From the NCBI GenBank assembly GCA_030427405.1, contig JAUHXK010000015.1:1-59983 (forward strand): 59,983 nt of DNA, given 5' to 3'. A model generated the notes under the pieces. The model did no database searches. It had not been told where the DNA came from and was given only the letters and a program-made list of their open reading frames with translations. This DNA is from Alphaproteobacteria bacterium. GTDB taxonomy: Bacteria; Pseudomonadota; Alphaproteobacteria; Rhodobacterales; Rhodobacteraceae. This document shows positions 8,785 to 16,905 of this stretch, piece by piece; position 1 is the first letter of the stretch, and the number at the start of each line of letters is the position of its first letter. The position numbers were made by a program, and so were the translations under genes.

Positions 8785-9930
8785 ATGTCCAAACGCGACT
8801 ATTACGAAGTGCTCGGCGTGTCCAAGGGTGCTTCTGCGGATGAAATCAAGAAAGGCTTTCGCTCGAAAGCCAAACAGCTGCATCCCGATCGCAACAAGGA
8901 CAATCCCGACGCCGAAGCGCAGTTCAAAGAGGCCAACGAGGCTTATGATGTTCTGCGCGACGCCGAGAAAAAGGCCGCTTATGACCGCTTTGGCCATGCT
9001 GCATTCGAAAACGGCATGGGCGGGGGCGGTCGCCCCGGCGGAGGATTCGGCCAGGGCGATTTTTCAAGCGCCTTTTCGGATGTCTTTGATGACCTTTTCG
9101 GGGACTTCATGGGCGGAGGCCGCCAGGGCGGCGGCCGCCGGGCCGCACGCGGCTCTGACCTGAGGTATAACCTTCGGGTAACGTTGGAGGAGGCCTTTTC
9201 CGGCCTTCAGAAGACCATCAATGTCCCAACCGCTGTCGCCTGTTCGGCCTGCGACGGCACAGGCGCTGAAGGCGGCGTAGAGCCGACGACCTGCCCGACC
9301 TGCTCAGGAATGGGCAAAGTCCGTGCGCAACAGGGGTTCTTTACCGTTGAACGCAGCTGCCCGACTTGTTCGGGGCTGGGACAGATCATCAAGAACCCTT
9401 GCAAATCCTGCCAGGGCGCAGGCCGTGTCGAAAAGGAGCGGGGGTTGTCCGTCAATATCCCCGCAGGTGTCGAAACAGGCACCCGAATTCGGTTGGCCGG
9501 CGAGGGCGAGGCCGGCATGCGCGGCGGCCCTCCGGGCGACCTTTACATCTTTGTCGAAGTGTCGCCGCATAAGCTGTTTGAGCGCGACGGTACAAACCTG
9601 TACTGCCGCGTCCCGGTCAGCATGGCCAAGGCTGCGCTGGGCGGGTCGATCGAGGTTCCCACCATCGACGGCGGCCGCGGCCGCGTTCAAATACCTGCAG
9701 GCAGCCAGTCAGGGCGTCAAATGCGTTTGCGTGCCAAGGGTATGCCCGCACTGCGCGGCGGCGGCGTCGGTGACATGTTCATCGAGCTGGCGGTCGAAAC
9801 GCCTGTGAACCTGACCAGCCGCCAAAAGGAGCTTTTGCGCGAATTTGACGATCTGGGTGAAGATAACCACCCTGAATCAAAAAGTTTCTTTTCATCTGTC
9901 AAATCCTTTTGGGATGGGATGAAGAACTGA
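8785..9930 (+). CDS. dnaJ: Chaperone protein DnaJ (type I Hsp40)
   Basis: A 381-residue type I J-protein. The start is ATG 8785 ([11 protein letters not shown]), with a GGAAG-like ribosome site upstream. The order is J domain with the HPD motif in LHPDRN, a Gly/Phe-rich linker ([13 protein letters not shown]), then four zinc-finger repeats [24 protein letters not shown] and CKSCQGAG. The two C-terminal beta domains follow, with [18 protein letters not shown] and GGVGDMFIE. It delivers clients to DnaK and stimulates its ATPase. It sits directly downstream of dnaK and is presumably co-transcribed from the heat-shock promoter. Confidence 0.98.
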   Translation: MSKRDYYEVLGVSKGASADEIKKGFRSKAKQLHPDRNKDNPDAEAQFKEANEAYDVLRDAEKKAAYDRFGHAAFENGMGGGGRPGGGFGQGDFSSAFSDVFDDLFGDFMGGGRQGGGRRAARGSDLRYNLRVTLEEAFSGLQKTINVPTAVACSACDGTGAEGGVEPTTCPTCSGMGKVRAQQGFFTVERSCPTCSGLGQIIKNPCKSCQGAGRVEKERGLSVNIPAGVETGTRIRLAGEGEAGMRGGPPGDLYIFVEVSPHKLFERDGTNLYCRVPVSMAKAALGGSIEVPTIDGGRGRVQIPAGSQSGRQMRLRAKGMPALRGGGVGDMFIELAVETPVNLTSRQKELLREFDDLGEDNHPESKSFFSSVKSFWDGMKN

Positions 9931-9998
9931 AACGCTGCGCGTTAGGTTGCAGTGCGACCAAGGGGGCTCTGCCCCCGCCGCGGCAAGCCGCGACTCCC

Positions 9999-10061
9999 CC
10001 GGGATATTTAGAGCCAGATGAAGCAGGGGATCCGTTCTTCATCTGGCCAAAAATATCCCGG
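9999..10061. repeat. Large inverted repeat in the dnaJ-thiD gap, probable interspersed palindromic element
   Basis: Two 25-base arms at 9999-10023 and 10037-10061 read nearly as reverse complements (CCGGGATATTTAGAGCCAGA against TCTGGCCAAAAATATCCCGG in their distal parts, plus TGAAG/CTTCA), with a 13-base loop. GC-rich flanks at 9961-9995 and 10062-10082 (GGGCTCTGCCCC... and GAGGCAGAGCCTC) extend the pattern. CCCGGGA-TATTT-GCCAGATGAAG blocks of this kind recur in many Rhodobacterales intergenic regions, as I recall. Here the element lies after the dnaJ stop and before the thiamine leader, where it would also act as a strong transcription barrier. Confidence 0.7.
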
Positions 10062-10127
10062 AGCGCGAGGCAGAGCCTCGCAGATAGGTCTTGATTTTCT
10101 TCCGATCGCCTGTGATTGTCCGCGCCA

Positions 10128-10217
10128 ACCGTTGGGGCGCCCCGTCTAAGGGGCTGAGAGGCGCAAGTGTGTCGACCCATCGAACCTGATCCGGGCAATA
10201 CCGGCGTAGGGAACGGT
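10128..10217 (+). promoter_or_regulatory. TPP riboswitch (THI element)
   Basis: The conserved thi-box blocks are present in order: GGGGCTGAGAG at 10150-10160, then CGAACCTGATCCGGGCAATA (10181-10200) and CCGGCGTAGGGAACG (10201-10215). The closing P1 helix is ACCGTT (10128-10133) with AACGGT (10212-10217). These are the pyrimidine- and pyrophosphate-sensor arms known for thiamine pyrophosphate aptamers. It lies about 60 bases upstream of thiD and heads the ten-gene thiamine operon, so high TPP should repress the whole set. Confidence 0.96.
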
Positions 10218-10247
10218 CATACAGAATGCACACGTTTCCCATACCCG

Positions 10248-10274
10248 CGTTGCCCCTGATATGATGGAGCAACG
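10248..10274 (+). promoter_or_regulatory. Putative expression platform: Shine-Dalgarno sequestering hairpin
   Basis: CGTTGC (10248-10253) can pair with GCAACG (10269-10274). The thiD Shine-Dalgarno GGAG is at 10266-10269 and the ATG is at 10277, so the helix would occlude ribosome access. There is no U-run, which argues for translational rather than transcriptional control by the TPP aptamer just upstream. The pairing is seen in the sequence; the switching mechanism is inference. Confidence 0.5.
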
Positions 10275-10276
10275 AA

Positions 10277-11080
10277 ATGGTGTCGATTGCACTGACAATT
10301 GCCGGATCCGACAGTGGCGGCGGGGCCGGCATTCAGGCTGATCTCAAGGCTATGTCGGCGCTTGGTGTTTACGGCGCCAGTGTGATTACGGCTGTGACAG
10401 CGCAGAACACGCGGGCGGTTTCTGCCGTGCATGGAATCCCGCCTGACATCATCTCGGCCCAGATCAAAGCGGTATTGGCTGATCTTGATGTCCACGCGGT
10501 CAAGATCGGGATGCTTGCAACGCCCGAGATCATCCGCACGGTTGCCGATGGTCTTGGCGGGTTCACGGGTCCGGTCGTTTTGGATCCGGTCATGGTGGCA
10601 AAGTCTGGTGATGCTTTGCTGGCAAGCGACGCCATTCAAACGCTGCGGAGCCATCTGTTGCCCATCGCAACCCTTCTGACCCCGAACCTGCCTGAAGCCG
10701 CCCGTCTGCTGGGCGAAACCGAAGCGGGGTCCAGGGATGAGATGATTCTTCAGGGCCATAAGCTGTGCCAGCTTGGAGCCCGGTTCGTGCTTATGAAGGG
10801 GGGGCACGCGAAGGGCGAAACATGTCATGACATTCTGGTTGGCCCATCGGGTTTTCTAGCCGATTACCAGGCGCCGCGGATCGAAACGCAGAACACCCAT
10901 GGGACCGGGTGCACGTTGTCCTCGTCCATAGCGGCCGGATTGGCCACGGGAATGGCGCTTGAAGACGCGGTTGGTCAGGCACATACCTATTTGCAGGGTG
11001 CGATTGCACAGGCCGATGAACTGGATGTCGGGAAAGGGCACGGCCCCGTTCATCACTTTCACCAGGTGTGGGGCCGGTGA
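10277..11080 (+). CDS. thiD: Hydroxymethylpyrimidine/phosphomethylpyrimidine kinase
   Basis: A 267-residue ribokinase-fold enzyme that phosphorylates HMP and HMP-P to HMP-PP. The N-terminal ALTIAGSDSGGGAGIQADLK is the ThiD signature for substrate binding. DPVMVAKSGDALL, LLTPNLPEAARLLGE and the anion-hole and catalytic segment NTHGTGCTLSSSIAAGLA (Asp replaced by the usual Cys-containing GTGC motif) follow. It is the first gene behind the TPP riboswitch. Its TGA overlaps the GTG of thiO by four bases. Activated pyrimidine from this enzyme is joined to the thiazole made by ThiO/S/G/F through ThiE in the same operon. Confidence 0.97.
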   Translation: MVSIALTIAGSDSGGGAGIQADLKAMSALGVYGASVITAVTAQNTRAVSAVHGIPPDIISAQIKAVLADLDVHAVKIGMLATPEIIRTVADGLGGFTGPVVLDPVMVAKSGDALLASDAIQTLRSHLLPIATLLTPNLPEAARLLGETEAGSRDEMILQGHKLCQLGARFVLMKGGHAKGETCHDILVGPSGFLADYQAPRIETQNTHGTGCTLSSSIAAGLATGMALEDAVGQAHTYLQGAIAQADELDVGKGHGPVHHFHQVWGR

Positions 11081-12054
11081 CTGTCTGGTCTGTCATAGGT
11101 GCCGGGGTGGCAGGTCTTGCGGTTGCAAGCGAGCTGACCGCGCGAGGGGCTCGGGTGCAAATATATGATCCGGGCGGGCCGCCGGGGCCACATGGTTGTT
11201 CGTGGTGGGCCGGTGGCATGTTGGCCCCCTGGTGCGAATATGAAAACGCCGAGGAACCGGTTTTGCGGTTGGGCCAAAAGGCGGCCGGATGGTGGGCAGA
11301 GCGGACGCAGGTGCAAACCAGGGGCACCCTGGTTGTTGCCAATGGGCGCGACTTGCCGGACCTGCGCCGATTTGCCCGCCGAACCGACGGTTACGAACAG
11401 CTTGAACAGGCGAAAATCGCTGAATTAGAGCCTGATTTGGCTGGCTACCGGTCCGGGTTGTTCTTTCCGGACGAAGCGCATCTAAACCCGCGGGCGGCCT
11501 TGTCTGACCTTCACCGCCAATTGCGCGAGCGGGGTGTGGAATTTCACCGCAAGCTCGCGCCATCTGGGTTGGATCACGCGATTGACTGCCGCGGGTTTCA
11601 CGCGCGCGACTATCTGCACGACCTGCGCGGGGTGAAAGGCGAAATGCTGGTGATCCGTTGCCCGGATATTGGCTTGCGGCGCCCGGTTCGGCTGCTTCAC
11701 CCGCGGATGCCGCTTTATATCGTGCCGCGTGGCGATGGGGTTTACATGTTGGGCGCCACCTCTATCGAATCCGAGGACAGTGGCCGCATTACCGCGCGCT
11801 CGATGCTGGAACTGCTCAGCGCCGCCTATGCGCTGAACCCGGCATTTGGCGAGGCCGAGGTTCTGGAAATCGGCGTTGATTTGCGGCCCGCCTTTCCTGA
11901 CAACCTGCCTCGCATCCGACGGTTGGGCCGGACAATCTTTGCCAACGGCCTTTACCGCCACGGATTCCTGTTGGCGCCTGCTTTGGCGCAGGGCGTGGCC
12001 GATCTGGCGCTTGAAAACAAACATTCGGAGATGGTCGATGAAGATCGTGCTTAA
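11077..12054 (+). CDS. thiO: Glycine oxidase ThiO (FAD-dependent)
   Basis: A 325-residue DAO-family flavoprotein. The GTG start at 11077 overlaps the thiD stop (GTGA). The Rossmann FAD motif VIGAGVAGLAVASEL is at residues 5-19. WWAGGMLAPWCE, PRGDGVYMLGATSIE and the C-terminal NGLYRHGFLLAPALA motif (substrate and FAD contacts) are typical ThiO features. It oxidises glycine to dehydroglycine (iminoglycine), the C2-N unit of the thiazole ring, consuming oxygen. That implies aerobic thiazole synthesis, as an alternative to tyrosine-dependent ThiH. The 3' end overlaps thiS by 17 bases. Confidence 0.95.
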   Translation: MTVWSVIGAGVAGLAVASELTARGARVQIYDPGGPPGPHGCSWWAGGMLAPWCEYENAEEPVLRLGQKAAGWWAERTQVQTRGTLVVANGRDLPDLRRFARRTDGYEQLEQAKIAELEPDLAGYRSGLFFPDEAHLNPRAALSDLHRQLRERGVEFHRKLAPSGLDHAIDCRGFHARDYLHDLRGVKGEMLVIRCPDIGLRRPVRLLHPRMPLYIVPRGDGVYMLGATSIESEDSGRITARSMLELLSAAYALNPAFGEAEVLEIGVDLRPAFPDNLPRIRRLGRTIFANGLYRHGFLLAPALAQGVADLALENKHSEMVDEDRA

Positions 12055-12232
12055 CGGCGAACCCCGCGACGTGCGGGCGGCAACGCTTTCTGAGCTGCTG
12101 GAGGAATGTGGCTTTTCGGGCCGGGTCGCCACGGCGGTCAATGAGGAATTCGTGCCATCCAGCCTGCGCATCGCCCGCAAACTGGCTGTTGGCGACCGGG
12201 TCGAGGTTGTCTCGCCCATGCAGGGGGGCTGA
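12038..12232 (+). CDS. thiS: Sulfur carrier protein ThiS
   Basis: A 64-residue ubiquitin-like protein, usual size for ThiS. It opens [12 protein letters not shown] and ends in the functional diglycine (PMQGG), the site of adenylation by ThiF and conversion to thiocarboxylate. It donates sulfur to ThiG for thiazole formation. The ATG lies 17 bases inside the end of thiO in another frame, and thiG begins two bases after the stop, so it is tightly coupled to both partners. Confidence 0.95.
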   Translation: MKIVLNGEPRDVRAATLSELLEECGFSGRVATAVNEEFVPSSLRIARKLAVGDRVEVVSPMQGG

Positions 12233-12234
12233 CG

Positions 12235-12999
12235 ATGAAGACGTTTTATGGCACCGAGCTTTCCAACCCTTTGATGCTGGGCACCGCCCAATATCCCAGC
12301 CCGGCCATCCTTGAGCAGGCCTTCCGCGACAGCGGTGCCGGGGTTGCTACGGTTTCGCTGCGCCGCGAATCCGGGGCCGGGCAGACGTTCTGGCAGATGA
12401 TCCGTGATCTGGACGTGCGGGTTCTGCCCAACACCGCCGGGTGTCATACGGTCAAAGAGGCCGTGACCACGGCTCAAATGGCGCGCGAGGTGTTTGACAC
12501 GCGGTGGATCAAACTTGAGCTGATCGGCCATACCGACAGTCTGCAGCCGGATGTGTTCCAACTGGTCGAAGCCGCCCGCATCCTGACCGAGGACGGTTTT
12601 CAGGTGTTCCCCTATACCACCGATGACCTGATCGTGGGCGAACGGTTGCTTGAGGCCGGGTGCGAGGTCTTGATGCCTTGGGGTGCGCCAATTGGCTCTG
12701 GGCGCGGGTTGAACAATGAATATGCGCTGCGCGCGATGCGGGCCGAGTTTCCCGACGTGCCGCTGGTCATTGATGCGGGTATCGGGCTGCCCAGCCACGC
12801 CGCCCACGCGATGGAACTTGGCTATGACGCGGTGTTGTTGAATACCGCGGTGGCCCGCGCCGGCGATCCGGTTCAGATGGCCTGCGCAATGATGCGCGCG
12901 GTTGAGGCCGGGCAAATGGCGCACCAGGCCGACCCGATCGAGGCGCGCGATATGGCCGAGCCTTCGACCCCCGTGATCGGAAAGGCGTTTTTGTCATGA
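12235..12999 (+). CDS. thiG: Thiazole synthase
   Basis: A 254-residue TIM-barrel enzyme that condenses DXP, dehydroglycine and ThiS-thiocarboxylate into the thiazole phosphate tautomer. The opening [20 protein letters not shown] aligns with the ThiG N-terminus. [29 protein letters not shown] (with the Schiff-base Lys region), [12 protein letters not shown] and [19 protein letters not shown] are the family's conserved blocks. It follows thiS by two bases and overlaps thiE by four (ATGA), consistent with a single polycistronic unit under TPP control. Confidence 0.97.
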   Translation: MKTFYGTELSNPLMLGTAQYPSPAILEQAFRDSGAGVATVSLRRESGAGQTFWQMIRDLDVRVLPNTAGCHTVKEAVTTAQMAREVFDTRWIKLELIGHTDSLQPDVFQLVEAARILTEDGFQVFPYTTDDLIVGERLLEAGCEVLMPWGAPIGSGRGLNNEYALRAMRAEFPDVPLVIDAGIGLPSHAAHAMELGYDAVLLNTAVARAGDPVQMACAMMRAVEAGQMAHQADPIEARDMAEPSTPVIGKAFLS

Positions 13000-13592
13000 A
13001 GCTGGATCGGTTCTACCCGATTTTCGACCATTCGGATTGGTTACGGCGGATGTTGCCCCTGGGGGTAAAGCTGGTTCAGTTGCGGATCAAGGATCAGCCC
13101 GATCCGGTCGTGCGCGAACAGATCGCGCTGTCTTGTGATCTTTGCCGGGATTATGGCGCGGTGCTGGTGGTGAATGATTATTGGCGGCAGGCGATGGACC
13201 TGGGCTGTGACTGGATTCACCTCGGACAGGAAGATCTGGACGCGGCTGATCTGACCGCGATCCGCAAGGCCGGGCTGAAACTGGGCGTGTCCACCCATGA
13301 CGATGACGAGCTTGAGCGCGTACTGGCGATGGACCCGGATTACGTGGCGCTGGGGCCGGTCTATCCGACAATTCTGAAAAAGATGAAGTGGGAACAGCAG
13401 GGCCTGCCGCGCGTCACCGAATGGAAGGCCCGTGTGGGTGACATCCCCCTGGTGGGGATCGGCGGCATGAGCGTTGAGCGGGCGCCGGGCGTGTTGGCTG
13501 CTGGGGCGGATATCGTCTCGGCGGTGACCGACATCACCCTGAACGCCGACCCAGAAGCGCGCATTCGCCAATGGATCGAGGCCACGAGATGA
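12996..13592 (+). CDS. thiE: Thiamine-phosphate synthase
   Basis: A 198-residue TIM-barrel protein of the ThiE/TenI family that couples HMP-PP with thiazole phosphate to form thiamine phosphate. [31 protein letters not shown] and [13 protein letters not shown] are characteristic, with [19 protein letters not shown] and [11 protein letters not shown] near the phosphate-binding end. The unusual [14 protein letters not shown] segment (family usually has GPIFPTxTK) keeps a lysine-rich loop. Because TenI, a thiazole tautomerase, shares this fold, that activity is a possible alternative; ThiE is favoured because no other thiE is in the operon. Confidence 0.85.
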   Translation: MKLDRFYPIFDHSDWLRRMLPLGVKLVQLRIKDQPDPVVREQIALSCDLCRDYGAVLVVNDYWRQAMDLGCDWIHLGQEDLDAADLTAIRKAGLKLGVSTHDDDELERVLAMDPDYVALGPVYPTILKKMKWEQQGLPRVTEWKARVGDIPLVGIGGMSVERAPGVLAAGADIVSAVTDITLNADPEARIRQWIEATR

Positions 13593-14554
13593 GCCGTTAC
13601 GCCCGTCAAACCCTGTTGCCCGAAGTCGGGGCCGAAGGTCAGGCGCGGTTGGCCGCAGCGCGCGTGCTGGTTGTTGGCGCAGGGGGATTGGCGGCGCCGG
13701 TTCTGCCTTTGTTGGCAGGCGCCGGCGTGGGGCGGATCACCATTGTCGATGGCGATACGGTTGCCCTGTCGAACCTGCATCGCCAGACTTTGTTTACCGA
13801 GGCCGATTGTGACCGGCCCAAAGCGGAAATCGCAGCCGAGCGTTGCCGGGCGTTGAATGGTGAAATTGACGTAACCGGCCAAAAACAGGCTCTAACATGC
13901 GAAAACGCCAGCGCACTGGTGGCCGGGGTCGATGTGATCCTGGATTGTGCCGACAGCTATGCGGCCAGCTATATCCTGTCGGACACCTGTCTGGCGCAGG
14001 GCAAGCCCCTGATCAGCGCCTCGGTGCTTGGGCTTGCGGGGTATGTCGGCGGCTTTTGCGGGGGTGCCCCATCGTTGCGGGCTCTGTTTCCGGATGCGCC
14101 TGACAGCGGCGCCAGCTGCGCCACAGCAGGCGTCCTGGGTCCGGTCGTTGGCGCGGTTGGGGCGATGCAGGCGCAGATGGCGATGAACCTCATCCTGGGG
14201 CTGCAACCGTCGCCATTGGGGCAGATGATCCAGTATGACGGCCGCACCCTGCGCAGCACGGGGTTTCGATTTGACGACGCGCCCGAGCCAAACCGGTGTT
14301 TCCGCTTTGTCTCGGCAAGACAGCTGACGGCGGACGACCAGATTGTCGACTTGCGGGACGAGAACGAAGCACCCGTCCCGGCGCACCCGGATGCACGGCG
14401 GATCACGCCCGAGAAAATATCCGAAATAGACCCTAATAAGGGGAAAAGGCTGGCGCTTTGCTGTGCCAGCGGCCTGCGCGCATGGCGGGCGGCTGAACAA
14501 ATTCAACCGGATTGGCCGGGCGAGATTGTCCTCGTCGCGGCCTCAACCTCGTGA
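13589..14554 (+). CDS. thiF: ThiF-type sulfur-carrier adenylyltransferase fused to a C-terminal rhodanese domain
   Basis: A 321-residue protein starting at ATG 13589, which overlaps the thiE stop (ATGA). Residues 1-225 form an E1-like domain with the nucleotide loop GAGGLAAPVLP (30-40), IVDGD (52-56), LSNLHRQTLF and GVLGPVVGAVG. It adenylates the ThiS C-terminus. Residues about 245-321 resemble a small rhodanese domain with the active loop CASGLR (292-297). The paired CxxC zinc ligands of canonical ThiF/MoeB are missing (SLRALFP where C-x-x-C is expected, and none later). Cys177 (SCATAG) matches the position of the acyl-persulfide cysteine of E. coli ThiF. The domain pair recalls eukaryotic Uba4/MOCS3. 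It probably unites adenylation and sulfur delivery. Confidence 0.88.
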   Translation: MSRYARQTLLPEVGAEGQARLAAARVLVVGAGGLAAPVLPLLAGAGVGRITIVDGDTVALSNLHRQTLFTEADCDRPKAEIAAERCRALNGEIDVTGQKQALTCENASALVAGVDVILDCADSYAASYILSDTCLAQGKPLISASVLGLAGYVGGFCGGAPSLRALFPDAPDSGASCATAGVLGPVVGAVGAMQAQMAMNLILGLQPSPLGQMIQYDGRTLRSTGFRFDDAPEPNRCFRFVSARQLTADDQIVDLRDENEAPVPAHPDARRITPEKISEIDPNKGKRLALCCASGLRAWRAAEQIQPDWPGEIVLVAASTS

Positions 14555-14573
14555 ACAAAAGGAAACGCGAGAC

Positions 14574-15509
14574 ATGAAGAAACTGATCGCTGCAATCGCC
14601 CTGCTGGCCGCCGCGCCGGCCTGGGCCGAAGACAAGATGACGGTGCTGCTGGACTGGTTCATCAACCCCGATCACGGCCCCATCATCGTGGCGCAGGAAA
14701 ACGGCTATTTCGCCGAGCAAGGGCTTGAGGTCGAAATCGTACCGCCCGCCGACCCGTCCGCTCCGCCGCGATTGGTTGCTGCCGGACAGGCCGACCTGGC
14801 GGTGTCGTACCAGCCGCAGCTGCATCTTCAGATCCACGAGGGTCTTCCCTTGAAACGGGTCGGAACGCTGGTGGCAACGCCGCTGAACTGCCTGCTGGTG
14901 CTGCAGGACGGGCCAATCAAGACGCTGGCAGACCTGAAGGGCAAAAAGGTCGGTTTTTCGGTTGCGGGCGTCGAAGAAGCGGTTCTGTCCGCGATGCTGA
15001 ACGCGCATGGCGTGTCGCTGGATGATATCGAGATGATCAACGTCAACTTCTCGCTGTCGCCGTCGCTGATGACGGGGCAGGTGGACGCCGTGATCGGTGC
15101 CTTCCGCAATTTCGAGTTGAACCAGATGGATATCGAAGGCGTTCCGGGCCGCTGCTTTTATATCGAGGAAGAAGGCGTGCCGCCTTATGACGAACTGATC
15201 TATGTCGCCAACCCCGGCACGATGGATGCCGACAAGGTGGCGCGATTCCTCGCCGCGACCGAGAAAGCCACCCAGTATATCGTCAACAATCCAGAAAAAA
15301 GCTGGGAAATCTTTGCCGCCACCTCGACCGAATTGCAGGATGAGTTGAATGCGCGCGCCTGGGTCGACACGCTGCCCCGTTTCGCGCTGCGCCCCGCCGC
15401 TCTGGACGCGGGCCGTTATGCCCGGTTCGAAGAGTTCCTGAAAGACAGTGGCATGATCGACAGCCTCAATCCGGTCAGCGACATTGCCATCGACGTGACC
15501 GCGCAATGA
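14574..15509 (+). CDS. thiY: ABC transporter substrate-binding protein for a thiamine pyrimidine precursor (ThiY-like)
   Basis: A 311-residue periplasmic binding protein of the NMT1/THI5-like family, from ATG 14574. The signal peptide is MKKLIAAIALLAAAPAWA with cleavage after AWA. VLLDWFINPDHGPIIVAQEN is the family opening, where binders of N-formyl-4-amino-5-aminomethyl-2-methylpyrimidine (FAMP) and HMP carry WFxNPDH. DLKGKKVGFSVAGVEE and VDAVIGAFRNFE follow. It delivers the pyrimidine to the ThiX/ThiZ importer encoded two genes downstream, with TenA in between. It is under the same TPP riboswitch. FAMP versus HMP as ligand cannot be decided from sequence alone. Confidence 0.88.
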   Translation: MKKLIAAIALLAAAPAWAEDKMTVLLDWFINPDHGPIIVAQENGYFAEQGLEVEIVPPADPSAPPRLVAAGQADLAVSYQPQLHLQIHEGLPLKRVGTLVATPLNCLLVLQDGPIKTLADLKGKKVGFSVAGVEEAVLSAMLNAHGVSLDDIEMINVNFSLSPSLMTGQVDAVIGAFRNFELNQMDIEGVPGRCFYIEEEGVPPYDELIYVANPGTMDADKVARFLAATEKATQYIVNNPEKSWEIFAATSTELQDELNARAWVDTLPRFALRPAALDAGRYARFEEFLKDSGMIDSLNPVSDIAIDVTAQ

Positions 15510-16180
15510 GCGACTATGGCCAAGCCTTCGCGCTGATGCGCGACGCGGCGGCAGGCCCGTGGCGGGATTATACCCGCCACGCCTTTGTCGAAGGGATGAA
15601 GGACGGCACCCTGCCACGCGCGGCGTTCCTGCATTACCTGCGGCAGGACTACCTGTTCCTGGTCCACTTTTCCCGCGCCTGGGCGCTGGCGGTGGTGAAA
15701 TCCGAAACCCACTCGGAAATGCTGGCAGCCGTCGCGACGGTAAACGCGCTGGTGACCGAGGAAATGCAGCTGCATATTGGCATCTGCGAGGCCGAAGGGA
15801 TCTCGGGCGACGAGTTGTTTGCCACGGCAGAACGCGCCGAGAACCTTGCCTATACGCGATTCGTGATCGAAGCCGGGTACAGCGGCGATCTGGCCGATCT
15901 GCTGGCGGCCCTGGTGCCGTGCGTGATGGGGTATGGTGAGATCGGTACGCGTCTGGCCGGTGAAGCTACATCCGAGACCTATCGCGACTGGATCGACACC
16001 TATGCCGGCGAAGAGTATCAGAGCGCCTGTCGCGCGGTAGGAAAGCTGCTTGATCAGGCTCTAACACGGCGTATCGGGGCTGATTTCGCGGCCTCTCCCC
16101 GATGGGAACGCTTGTGCCGTACCTTTCGTATCGCAACCGAACTTGAGGCCAGTTTCTGGCAGATGGGCCTGACACCATGA
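15506..16180 (+). CDS. tenA: Thiaminase II / aminopyrimidine aminohydrolase TenA
   Basis: A 224-residue all-helical protein. It hydrolyses aminomethyl- or formylaminomethyl-pyrimidines to HMP (or thiamine to HMP and thiazole). The catalytic cysteine is Cys139 in LVPCVMGYGEIG, so this is the TenA_C class. FLHYLRQDYLFLVHFSRAWALA and ETHSEMLAAV are the conserved helices, and the C-terminal ELEASFWQMGL carries the family Glu. It overlaps thiY and thiZ by four bases each. Within this operon it salvages imported degraded thiamine and passes HMP to ThiD. Confidence 0.95.
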   Translation: MSDYGQAFALMRDAAAGPWRDYTRHAFVEGMKDGTLPRAAFLHYLRQDYLFLVHFSRAWALAVVKSETHSEMLAAVATVNALVTEEMQLHIGICEAEGISGDELFATAERAENLAYTRFVIEAGYSGDLADLLAALVPCVMGYGEIGTRLAGEATSETYRDWIDTYAGEEYQSACRAVGKLLDQALTRRIGADFAASPRWERLCRTFRIATELEASFWQMGLTP

Positions 16181-16905
16181 CCCCGGCCCCCGATCTGACC
16201 ATCAGCGGTTCGGCCAGTATTGCCGGCGTGCCTCTGTTCGCGCCGCTGACCCTGTCGCTTGCGGCGGGGCAATGGACCTGCTTGCTGGGGGGATCGGGGG
16301 TTGGAAAGACAACCGTACTGCGCCTGATTGCCGGGTTGGAAACCGGGGCCGATTTTATCGGATCGATCACCGCCAATGACGCTCAGCCGGTTGCAGACCG
16401 CGTCGCGTATATGGCGCAGGATGACTTGTTGCTGCCTTGGGCGACGGTGGCGCAGAATGTCTCGTTGGGCGCGCGGTTGCGCGGGGAGACCGTCAATCAG
16501 GACCGCCGCGAACGCCTGATCCGGCGCATGCGGCTGCAAGATCACATGAGCCGGAAACCGTCCGAGCTGTCGGGCGGTCAGCGTCAGCGCGTGGCGTTGG
16601 CCCGCACGCTGATGGAGGATCGCCCAATCGTGCTGCTGGACGAGCCTTTTTCGGCGCTGGACGCCCGTACCCGCGCGGATATGCAGGATCTGGCTGCCGA
16701 AGCATTGCAGGGCCGTACCGTTTTGCTGGTGACGCATGATCCGGCCGAGGCCGCGCGGTTGGGCCAGTCCATCGTCGTGATGACCCAAGCCGGGCTGACA
16801 TCTTGCCAGCCGCCCCATGCCCCGGCGCCGCGCAAGGTCGATGACCTGGAAACGCTGGAAACCCAGGGCGAGCTGTTGCGAATGCTGCGCGAGGATGCGG
16901 CATGA
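16177..16905 (+). CDS. thiZ: ABC transporter ATP-binding protein for pyrimidine precursor uptake
   Basis: A 242-residue ATPase of the nitrate/taurine/pyrimidine (NitT/TauT) group. Walker A is GGSGVGKTT, the Q-loop is MAQDDLLLPW, the signature is LSGGQRQRVALARTL, and Walker B is IVLLDEPFSALD, followed by the His switch in VTHDPAEA. It energises ThiX and ThiY. The start ATG overlaps tenA and the stop overlaps thiX, each by four bases, which ties it to thiamine precursor import. Confidence 0.92.
   Translation: MTPAPDLTISGSASIAGVPLFAPLTLSLAAGQWTCLLGGSGVGKTTVLRLIAGLETGADFIGSITANDAQPVADRVAYMAQDDLLLPWATVAQNVSLGARLRGETVNQDRRERLIRRMRLQDHMSRKPSELSGGQRQRVALARTLMEDRPIVLLDEPFSALDARTRADMQDLAAEALQGRTVLLVTHDPAEAARLGQSIVVMTQAGLTSCQPPHAPAPRKVDDLETLETQGELLRMLREDAA

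Noticed and set aside
11482..12924. 480-codon minus-strand frame across thiO-thiS-thiG
   Set aside because: Antisense to three well-supported thiamine genes; no ribosome site or motif.
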